This document shows, piece by piece, positions 33,265-42,792 of a stretch of 64,000 nucleotides of DNA; the stretch's first letter is position 1; the number at the start of each line of letters is the position of its first letter. Both the position numbers and the translations under genes were made by a program. Origin of the DNA: Cymodocea nodosa (lineage: Eukaryota > Streptophyta > Magnoliopsida > Alismatales > Cymodoceaceae); NCBI GenBank assembly GCA_036874045.1, contig CM072339.1, positions 4,967,501-5,031,500 of the forward strand, written 5' to 3'. Under the pieces are notes generated by a model. That model saw only the letters and a program-made list of their open reading frames with translations, did no database searches and was not told the origin of the DNA.

Positions 33265-34887
33265 TGTTGAGTATTTTGTTTTGATGATGTGTGCTAAACA
33301 AATATAATCATATTTACTCAATTACTATTGTTTGTGAAAGTAAATTAAGAATATCAATTAATACAGAAAAAGTGTACTGATATAAATAATTGTCTATAAT
33401 GGATTTGAGATTATACTAAGTTAAATAACTAGTCGTTATGTTATACTAACTTTTCATTTAACTAAATGTTAAGTTAATGTGTGTTTTTATTGTAAAGCAT
33501 GATATGTTTTTAAGTTATATTTTCTGTATCATGTACAGTGCACGTTAAATAAAACTCATTAAGTTAGTGTGTTATTTATAAAAAGGTAATGTGATTGAGT
33601 TATAGGCTTAAAGGTTAAAATAGGTCACGTGAGAACTCGTTAGGTTAGTGAGTAAAAGAGCAAATGGAAGAGACGAATTCATTAAGTTAGTATTGTACAC
33701 ATGGTGAAATTAAAATTTAAGAATGTTATATTGTATCACGTGAGTTGCACATGATTAACTTGTTAAGTTAATATTACTACACTAACTGTACATGTTGAGT
33801 TGCTATATTGAACACTAAGGAAACACATTAGGTTAGCGTTATAAACTTAAAGTTATTTTTATTGCACATGGTAAATACCTCATTGTAAAAACATTTGTTT
33901 ATTATTGGTTCATTGAGTTATCAATAACAAAACGGAGTTAGTTCTTTGAGTTAGTATAACACTATGAAGTTGGTTCGTTGAGTTAGCATAACACCACAAA
34001 CTTAGTTCGTTGAGTTAGCATAACACCACAGACTTAGTTCATTGAGTTAGCTAAAGTTAGTGTCATGTGATTTGGCACATGATGAACTCGTTGAGCTAGA
34101 TAAGTTAAGTTATAAATATACTTGTTTTACTCGTTTAGTTAACATTAACACAATGACTTGTTATTACACTTGATGAAAAATTTTGGATGAGAAAGTTTAT
34201 TTTGTAGGAAATTTTTTAGAGATCCAGGATTTATGATTAGAGAAAATTCGAAAGGAAAATGTGGGTCAGAACTTGTGTATTTTGATGAAGGAAAATGAGG
34301 AGATGTGAAGAGTAGAAAGCTGATAGTGATTGAACGTGGAAGATATGCATGAAGTGAATATACAATATAAAAAGCATAGAATTCTCGTTGATCAATTATC
34401 CCTATACACCAAACGAAATATATTTTTAGGGATCAAAAACACCTCTTTGGGGAAAAGCTCTTAGATGGAAGAAGATTCAATTAAGTAGAGAAAGTCAGAT
34501 TTATGTCACTAAAGATCTGAAGTATTAGAAGAAAGAAAATTCAGTGAAGTAGAGAAAGTCAGATATTTGTCACTGAAGAATTGCAAAAGAAGAATAAGAA
34601 GAAGAAGAAGAAGAAAAATCTCAAATAGGGAGAAATGTTTTAAATTCCGCAAATTAGTTTTCTCTATTTGTAGTTATGAAATTGATTAGATGAAACATGG
34701 TATCATTATATAATTGCATCTACAATTTCTGAGGAGAATTGAATTGTATATTGTAATTGAAACCTTGAATAAAATGATTTGATTAAAACAGTGTCTCGAC
34801 TTGTTTTTAATATTGAAGTTTCAATTATAGTCAAATATGTTAAAAAACACAATTTACCCCCTTTTTGTGTAGCCATTCGATCTTACA
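33265..34887 (+). repeat. Copia B LTR shared by B1 (3') and B2 (5')
   Basis: TGTTGAGTATTTTG to GATCTTACA, 1.62 kb, with a polypurine tract on the left and a PBS on the right, so one LTR serves both elements. Features: CACGTG at 33626-33631, CTCGTTAGGTTAG at 33637, a tandem array of about 32 bases with TTCGTTGAGTTAGCATAAC at about 33935-34050, candidate TATA boxes TATAAATA (34111) and TATAAAAAG (34366), a GAA microsatellite near 34590-34615 and AATAAA at 34768-34773. Confidence 0.9.
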
Positions 34888-34889
34888 AG

Positions 34890-34902
34890 TGGTATCAGAG
34901 CC
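34890..34902 (+). promoter_or_regulatory. Primer-binding site of B2
   Basis: TGGTATCAGAGCC follows the LTR end by two bases, the standard initiator Met tRNA site. Confidence 0.9.
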
Positions 34903-35085
34903 AATTAATAATCTTTGATATAAAGTCAATATCAACTTAATTTATATCAGAGCTTATTTTGCCTTCCTTGTTTTTAAACAGAAATTGATATCTGAGCATA
35001 CGTTTAACTTTCTTGATTTTAAGCTCAAGTTGTTTTAAAGTTTTAAATTGTTTAAAATCAAATAGGTTGAAAAATTTTAGGTTAT

Positions 35086-37117
35086 ATGGTTGCTGGAAAT
35101 GGTAATTTTTCTTTATATGAAGGTCAAAATCTTAATCATCTTCCTTTATTTGATGGAATACATTTTGAATATTGAAAATATAAGATGACAGTCTTTCTTC
35201 AAAGTATAGATCGCAAGTTGTGGTTCATGATTTCTAAACCATATACTCCATTAACTACTCCTTATAATACTTGGACAATTACTGAAAAAGAAAATGAAAC
35301 TCTAAATGCTAAAGACTTAAATATCTTATTTTGTGCATTAAGTTATGAACAGTTCAGTAAAGTGTCGGCATATAAATTTGCTTATGAGGTGTGGCATGCG
35401 TTAGAAGTTTCTTATGAAGGTACTTCTCAAGTTAAAGAGATTAAGATTAATATGTTAATTCATAGGTATGAATTCTTTAAGATGCACAAAGACGAAAGTA
35501 TTTTTGAGATGTTTTCCAAATTCTTAGATATCAGAAACTCTTTAAAATGCTTTGGAAAGAACTTTGAATAGAAGGATTTAGTGAGAAAAATTCTCAGATC
35601 TTTAAGTTCCAAGTGGTCTTAGAAAGTGATATCAATTGAGGAATGATGAGACTTAAATGTTTATACTATAAATGAACTTATAGGAAATTTAACTACTTAT
35701 GAAATTCAATTATAACTACAAGAAACCTAAACATCTTTCTCTAGATTGTCCTATAAGGAAAAATGAGAAGCAAAGTATGACAAATCAGAAGAAGACGGCT
35801 TAGAAAACTCAGATAAAGTTTTATAAGAAAAAGGCTTTGAAGGTCACTTGGGATGATATGTGAGAAGAGTTTGAATCTAAGGAACAATCATCAAAATCTT
35901 CACATTCAAAAGATGCAGAAGAGTTAGAAGACGTTGTTTAGGTGTGCTTCTTGGTAGATGAGTCTGAGGTAATTTCTGATCTTGAAAGTCATTCAAATTT
36001 TAACTTTGATGAATTATTATGTGCTTATCATGCATTATTACAAAAACTTAAAGTTTGTAAACTGGAAAATAAGAATATTAGAAACTCTTTGTCCATTTTG
36101 GAAGAAGAAAAATGTTTCCACTCTACTACTTTAGAGAAATTTAAATGTGATAATGAAAATCATGCTAGAGATTTGTATAAATTTAGATTTAATGAATGTG
36201 TCTTGCATGAACAAATATAGAATATAAATGTTGAAAAATTAAAGATAAAATCTGAAAATGAAAAATTGAGAAACAATATGAATGATCTTGAGTTAGAGAT
36301 TGATAGATTAAAAATGAGAGAGCTAGATTTGAATTCCATCATTCAGAAATGGAATTTAAGTCAAACTAAGTTAGACAAACTAACTAGTGCCCCTACGGTG
36401 TCATATAAATTTGGCTTAGGATTTGAATATCCTAAATACCCTGAATCTCAAGCCAACAAAGGATTTATTAGTTGTAGTTCAAGTAAATCTAAGACTAAAA
36501 TTCCTTTTATCATGAAACAAGATAATAAATATGTAAAGCTAGGTACTTCAAGGGATGAATCATGGAGTAATAATATAAACCAATGTGATTTATCTAAATG
36601 CACTTCTAGCATGACTATCAATGTTTCTAACAATCTTGTTTCTTATTTTGGAAATTCAGTTACTAATGTTTCTAAAATTTCAGACAATTGTAATAAACTG
36701 GAAATTCAGAAACCTGAGCGTGAAATTCAAAACACTAGTATTAGACCAATTATTGGTTCTACATGTTCTTTATCTAAAAATTCATGTGTAGAAAAAGTTT
36801 TTGTATGTACTGAAAATTTAAATACAAGTATAAAATCTTGGTATGAACTTATTAAAATGTATGATCATGACCAAAATAAATTAACATCTAATAAAAATCA
36901 GTTTGGTCTTGGTTATACTACATCTGAAAATAAAAAGAATATTAATAAGAGCAATAATTCTATATGTGTGTATGAAGCTAATGATAAATGAATGGTACTT
37001 ACAATTAATAAGAATATAAATGATAATGTTAGACTATTTTTAAACAAAAAGAAGAAATATGCTTTTAATGAAGTTGGTCCTCAAAGACATTAGGTATCAA
37101 GAAACAGTTCTTCTTAA
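35086..37117 (+). pseudogene. gag: Copia B2 gag, decayed
   Basis: Starts MVAGNGNFSLYEGQNL at 35086 and parallels B1 gag. A TGA replaces the Trp in FEYWKYRM near 35175. The stretch 35185-35571 is open. Stops at 35620-35622, 35713-35715, 35861-35863 and 36218-36220 coincide with those of B1, and the zinc knuckle has the same loss of its first Cys codon. The tail is coiled-coil-like then Ser/Asn-rich (36266-36991 open), ending in TAA at 37115-37117 before protease. Confidence 0.85.
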
Positions 37118-37797
37118 TTTATTTTGCAGGAGGAAACAATATCAAAATGGATTTTAGATAGTAGAGTATCAAGTCACATGACCGAACAGAAAAGCTTATT
37201 GAAAAATTTTACAAATACCAAGAAAGGAAGTGTAATATTTGGAAACAAAAGCAAAGATAAAATCATAGGTATGGGCAATGTTCAAATAACTTCTACTTGT
37301 GTTATTTCGAATGTACTGTATGTAGAAAACCTAGGATTTAATTTGCTGAGTGTTATAAAACTAATTGATAATGGATACTATGTATTGTTTGAAGATAATG
37401 TATGCAAAATTATTGATAAAATTACAGATGAACTTAAGTTTATTGCTAAAAGAAAAGGTTCTGTATGTATTTTATCTTTACCTTCTAGTGTAGTTGATTT
37501 AAATTCATGTTTGCTAGCTGAAACTAGTGATGCATATCTTTGGCATAGAAGGATCAAGCATATAAATATGAAACTATTGCATAAATTGTCTAGAAAAAAT
37601 TTAGTGAGAGGTTTACCAAACATTAAATACTCAAAGGATTTCATATGTGATGCATGTGAGTTAGGTAAACTTTATAAAAACTCTTTTAAATCCAAAACTG
37701 ATATATAAAGCAAGAGAGTCTTAGAACTTATACATATGGATTTATTTGGACCAACAAGAATCATGAGTCTTGGTGGTAAATGGTATGTGTTTGTTTT
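37118..37797 (+). pseudogene. pol: Copia B2 protease and integrase N-terminus
   Basis: Reads KWILDSRVSSHM, where the protease DSGA motif has become DSRV (catalytic Asp kept, Gly lost), then FGNKSKDKIIGMGN and NLGFNLLSV, and the integrase zinc-binding region WHRRIKHIN with CDACELGK. A stop lies at 37706-37708 and the reading continues as HMDLFGP before an abrupt join to LTR sequence at about 37797. Everything from the integrase core to the middle of the 3' LTR is deleted. Confidence 0.85.
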
Positions 37798-39694
37798 ATT
37801 TTGTAGGAAATTTTTTAGAGATCCAGGATTGATGATTAGAGAAAATTCGAATGGAAAATGTAGGTCAAAACATGTGTATTTCGGTGAAGGAAAATGAGAA
37901 GACGTTGTAGGATCGTGTGTATCATAAGAGGGGGGGGTGAATTGTTTCTTTAGTAATTAAACTAGCAGATAAAACAAGAGCACAAAACACTCGTAAATGA
38001 AATTCTATTCTTTTATTTCAAGACAGAATTTACAATATCTTTTCAGCTCAATTCCCTTTTTGATGGTTTTGATATAGTAATTTTTGATATACAATTCAAA
38101 TAGGAAAACAAAGCTCTTTTTCAAAACTAATTTTGAATTGTATAAAACCTAATCTTTATGCACACATCTCTTTTCTTTCTCTTTGCTCAGCTTCTGTATC
38201 TCTTCTTTTCCAATTGTCGAATTTTCAGACTTCTTGCGTTTGCAGCTCCTTTTCTAAAATTACTTGGAATTTTGAACTTCTTTTGATGTTGGAGAACTTT
38301 TCAGAATATGAATATTAAAACTTAACTTTTAAGTTAGGGATCTAGATTGAATATTCAGACTTGGTTTTTGAGATTGGGATCCTCTGTTGTAATGTAGCTC
38401 GTACTCTCTATTAGTAGTCAAACTCTGTTGTCTTTCACGTTCAGCATGTTCATCCACTTGATCCACAATCCATAATCTATATACTAATTTTCTCTTTAAT
38501 CCAAATTACTTTCTTTTTAAATTTCCACTTACTTCACTAACATTTTGAGTTTCCACGATCTCCACTCGTAGATACATCGAAACTTTATCTTCCTGGAGTC
38601 TTGTAGAATATCTTCTAAGTCTTCGATTTAGTCGAACAGTTATCCTTTAACTCTTGTAAAAACTCGAGCACTTATCCTTTAACTCTTCGAGTTTTTGCAC
38701 CTGCAAAACATGTGACTAAACAAAGAAACTTTTTTGTTTGTTCGTCCTTTTATAAAACTCAAATAGCTATCTATCCATGCGTATAAAAACTCGAATAGTT
38801 ATCTAACTATTCGATTTTTCATTACCGAACATACATGGAAAACACGTGACAACTTAAAACATTAAAAACACTCGTGTTGATAACTTAACTATACGAGTTT
38901 TTTAACATAAAGTATTCGACAAAAATGAAACGTTAACTATCCGAAAGTTTAACTATTGCAAATCTAGCTCTTCGGAAATCTTTAATTTATTCGACATAAA
39001 AATGAAACTTTTCAATAATCTGTTAACTATTATACTTAGAGAAATATACTTAGAGAATATTATGTAGACTTATTTAAATATGTTAATAAAGGATATATCA
39101 TCAAAATTAAATACCTAACAAACATGAAGAGTGGAAAACTGATAGTAATTGAATGTGGAGGATATGAATGAAGTGAATATATAGTATAAAAAGCATAGAA
39201 TTCTCGTTGATCAATTATCCTTGCACACCAAATGAAATATATTTTTAAGGATCAAAAACACCTCTTCGAGGAAAAGCTCTTAGATGGAAGAAAATTCAGT
39301 GAAGTAGAGAAAGTCAGATTTATGCCACTAAAGATTTGAAGTATTAGAAGAAAGTAAATTTGATGAAGTAGAGAAAGTCAGATATTTGTCATTGAAGAAT
39401 TGCAAAAGAAGAAGAAGAAGAAGAATCTCAAACAAGTAGAAATGTTTTAAATTTTGCAAATTAGTTTTCTCTATTTGTAGTTATGAAATTGATTAGATAA
39501 AACATGGTATCGTTATATAATTGCATCTACAATTTTTGAGGAGAATTGAATTGTATATTGTAATTAAAACCTTGAATAAAATGATTTGATTAAAATAGTG
39601 TCTCGACTTGTTTTTAATATTGAAGTTTCAATTATAGTCAAATATATTGAAAAACACAATTCACCCCCTTCTTGTGTAGCCATTCGATCCGATA
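37798..39694 (+). repeat. Copia B2 3' LTR remnant, split by a solo A LTR
   Basis: The right half of a B LTR starts at TTTTGTAGGAAATTTTTTAGAG (compare 34200), is interrupted at 37906-39120, and continues to the end at 39694 (GATCCGATA, where B usually has GATCCTACA). It includes a GAA microsatellite near 39408-39425. Confidence 0.85.
37906..39120 (-). repeat. Solo copia A LTR, inverted, in the B2 LTR
   Basis: Begins TGTAGGATCGTGTG and ends CCTAACA on the plus strand, the reverse complement of the A LTR, 1.2 kb. Flanks GACGT (37901-37905) and AACAT (39121-39125) are compatible with a decayed TSD; uninterrupted B LTRs read AGACATGAAGAG here. A G run (GAGGGGGGGGTG) lies near 37928. Confidence 0.85.
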
Positions 39695-39699
39695 GTGGT

Positions 39700-39869
39700 A
39701 TTCTAACATTCAAATTTACGAGCTTTCTAGTAAAGAAGAATAGATCATCCTCTACCCTTTGAAGTTGCTTTTCTCTCATGGTGTTTTTGATATTCTACCA
39801 TGAATGCCATTCCTCCGATTGTCTAAGGAATTCTATAGTGTCAAATTGATCCCAGAAGTTTTGCTCCAT
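39700..39869 (-). pseudogene. Accessory ORF of Athila Z, N-terminal part
   Basis: On the minus strand the reading starts at the ATG at 39869 (MEQNFWDQFDT) and runs through EEWHSW, a stop, and MREKQLQRVEDDLFFFTRKL up to the copia B insertion. It aligns with the start of the Y copy at 45051. The rest of the gene is at 13614-11538. Confidence 0.8.
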
Positions 39870-40611
39870 CTTTGTCTTCGTTGTGTTATGGAACAGAATG
39901 TAATTGATCTGACTTTTACTATTCTAAGTTCTAAATGATTTCTGTGGATAATGCCCCCAAATCCTAAGTTTTATTATAAATAAACCCTATGTTTTTGGCT
40001 GGTAATCGAGTCATTTCCCACGCAAACTATCACTATTCACATATACTACTCTATAGAGTTACGACTAACTCCACAAACTAAGTCTGTGGACTTACCTTAA
40101 GTACTTCGTTGAGTTATAGTTAACTCAACAAAGTAAGTTTGTTAACTTATCGTAGACTCAACGGAGTAAGTTCATTGAGTTAAGCTTAACTCAATAGACT
40201 TCACGTAAAGTTATAACTAATAAAAATAAATAACTATAATAAATTTTTACTTGGTCAACACCGAGGAATCTCTGGTTTGACAGACTCTTAATTTTTCTAT
40301 TTGCTTAACTTTGGTCAAACCACTGCTTTTCCTCGATCGAACCGAAATTATAGAATTTTTTCTTTTTCTACTGGTTGAACTAATACCATGCTTTGGTAAA
40401 ATCGACATTTTTACTTAATATAATATATATATATTTATATTTTTTATGTTTCAATCAAACTGATGGATCCTTTCGGTGTGAGCGTAACAATATTTTTCAT
40501 TTAATATATGTTTTGGTAAAATCGATAATTTCTTTCAGTTGAACCATTACTATATTTAAAATAAGTTTTTTATTATTTATAAACAATAACAAACATATAT
40601 ATATATATATC
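39870..40611 (-). other. Athila Z spacer between integrase and accessory ORF
   Basis: Non-coding and similar to 45052-45780. It has TAACTCCAC/GTTGAGTTA motifs (40050-40200), copies of a CGGTCAAAC/GGTAAAATCGA theme (40250-40530) and a TA microsatellite near 40595-40608. It may hold a promoter for the accessory ORF. Confidence 0.5.
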
Positions 40612-41087
40612 TTACTTAATAAAGCTCGAGTAGTCCTTTACTCTTACTTTTTTTATAATTCTAAAGGAACTTTTTGGAATTTTCAAAATAGGTCTAAGTC
40701 TTTGTCTATTTACTTTAAATATATTTTGATTTTTAGGATTTTCAATTTCAATAGCTCCATAGGAATAAATATTTCAAATTATGTAAGTTCCTACCCATCT
40801 AAATCTTAATTTTCTTGGATGGTTATGAAGTCTAGTCATGTAAAGATATACTTCTTGTCCTATTTCAAAAGTTTTTGGAATAATTTTCTTGTTATGCCAA
40901 AGCTTCATTTTCTCTTTTTCTATTACAATTTTCAAATAAGCTTCATTCCTAAATTTTTCTAAATCAATTAATTACATTTTTCTATTTTCAGCACCTTGAT
41001 TTAAACTAGTGTTCAGAGTTTTTAATGCCCAATAAGCTTTATGTTCAATTTCAGCTAGTAAATGGCAACTTTTTTCATATACCATCA
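40612..41087 (-). pseudogene. pol: Athila Z integrase C-terminal fragment
   Basis: On the minus strand it reads EKSCHLLAEIEHKAYWALK, then LRNEAYLKIV-type sequence and a C-terminal VNGQRLKPI-like block, ending at the stop 40612-40614. The sequence upstream is cut at 41087, where an inverted Athila LTR fragment begins. A 60-codon chimeric reading (41154-40972) crosses the join and is not a real gene. Confidence 0.8.
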
Positions 41088-42205
41088 GAGGTCTGTGAGG
41101 ATACTTTCTAGATGTCGGGTCGATTTTGAGCCAAATACAGTGATTGACAACCACTATGAGGAGTGATCACATCGTAGGAAGGGAAGTCATTTTCATTTAG
41201 CACCGACTCATATCTTAGGAGATTGTAAAGCATCTAGCCTTGGTTTTGGGTTGATGCTAGTGTACTAAAGAGGAGATCAACTTATAAGTCTTGGTTCGCG
41301 ATTTTATAGGGAGAGGAGGCAAGATTGTAAGTGATTAAATTTTCAGTGGTGTAATTGTGTCGCATGTAGTGACAAAAGTTTTTACTATTGATAGAGATTT
41401 TTATATTTCACCTTTCGCTCATCTTTAGGAATATATCAAAACAAAAATACCAAAAATAACTCATTATCTATATTTACATTTAGTATTAAAGTGTTGTATT
41501 ATTTGTTTTGTATCGTGATTAATATTATTATTGTTAGTATTGTGAATGTTTTATGTTTGTTTGATTTAGAAAATAGAAAATAGTTTTATTGTTTACTGAA
41601 ATTGATTAGTCCAAGATACTTAAAGATCTTAATGGTTACTGTTTGAAATATCTAAATGTTAGTGTTGTTTAATGATAAATCTCAGATTAACTAACATTAA
41701 AAAGGTTAATTGATGTTATTTACATTCATTGGAACTACCCAATGGATGGCCGAATTTGTCTATAAATAGTATTATTTAATTGAAAAAGTAGGCTCGTAGA
41801 GTTAACTTAAGTCTACGAGGTTAGTTCGTTGAGTTAACCATAACTCCATGAACTAAGTTTGTTGAGTTAACTATTACTCAATAGAGTGCTTAACTAGACA
41901 CCTATAAACTCCAATATAAAAATCAAAAGAATACACAATTCTTAATCAATCTCTATGAGATCGACCTATACTTGCACACAAATACAATATACATTGTGTA
42001 CTTGTAGTTAAAATACAAATTGGACTTAATATCTAATTTGTGTGAAAATTTGTTTGTTTACTTCTAAAGGAATTTGTTAATATAAGCATAAAAACAAATC
42101 GAACAAGTTTTTCAATCTAAACAAGTTTTCTAGCACTGTTGCTAGGGAAACAATCAAGTTTTGTATCACCGCTGAATAGACAAGTTTTTGATTTAACTTT
42201 TCACA
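41088..42205 (+). repeat. Athila LTR 3' part in opposite orientation, with PBS
   Basis: It matches the reverse complement of about 46507-47500 and of the LTR at 60104-61140, so it is plus-oriented between minus-strand Z and Y pieces. It ends AACAAGTTTTC, followed by the PBS-like TAGCACTGTTGCTAGGGAAA at 42131-42150 and about 55 bases of leader-like sequence. The LTR 5' half is missing. Insertion followed by deletion, or an inversion, could explain it. Confidence 0.7.
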
Positions 42206-42792
42206 TTAATACACTTAGTTATTATTTTCTAACTACACGGACTGACTTCGTTGAGTTACAGATAACTCAATGGAGTGACCTTATATTTTAATATTGACCT
42301 TGTGGAGTTAAGGTTAACTCAACAAACTAACTTCGTTAAGTTAACACTTAGCAAATTTTTCTAAAACTTACTTCTCAACTTAACTTCTATATATTTTTTT
42401 CTCCTATATTTTATCAATTTAAATAAAGTTACATTCATTACATTAATGCAGTGTTTCAATTTAAACTCCTTTAAATCTGAAGATTATATGCATATTTAAC
42501 TTATAGTTCGTTTCTTATTATGCAGAATTTACATTTTACTTTTCAATATGTAGATATATTCAGACATTACCAAATCATCGTGCATTTAACCACATCATTA
42601 ATAAAATTGTAAAACTTGTAAAATAGTCCTACAAAGCTTTAAACAGATATATAATATTCAATACAACTTTAAATCATCCATTCTCAAACATTAATTTAGA
42701 AACATCTTGCTGTTCAAACATTCATATATATAAATAGTTTATATTTACATATAATCAAACATTTTTCAGTACAAGTAGACGAACAATACATT
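42206..42792 (-). other. 3' region of the Athila Y accessory ORF
   Basis: Non-coding and similar to about 10955-11537. It holds CGTTGAGTTACAGATAACTC and GTGGAGTTAAGGTTAACTC motifs at 42250-42350. No LTR start or polypurine tract is visible, so the true 3' end of Y is lost or is the adjacent inverted LTR. Confidence 0.5.

Larger units (their letters stand above)
13615..39694 (+). mobile_element. Copia B nest: tandem B1-B2 elements with later insertions
   Basis: The insertion starts TGTTGAGTATTTTG at 13615 and ends near GATCCGATA at 39694. The flanks GAGGT (13610-13614) and GTGGT (39695-39699) differ by one base. Joining the flanks restores the Athila accessory ORF as seen in copy Y. Structure: B LTR (split by A2), B1 interior (23636-33264), shared LTR (33265-34887), B2 interior (34888-37797, deleted), and a remnant of the last LTR (split by a solo A LTR). 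LTR-interior-LTR-interior-LTR structures usually arise by recombination between elements. Confidence 0.85.

Noticed and set aside
40972-41154. 60-codon minus-strand reading
   Set aside because: It crosses the junction between an integrase fragment and an inverted LTR, so it is a chance chimera.
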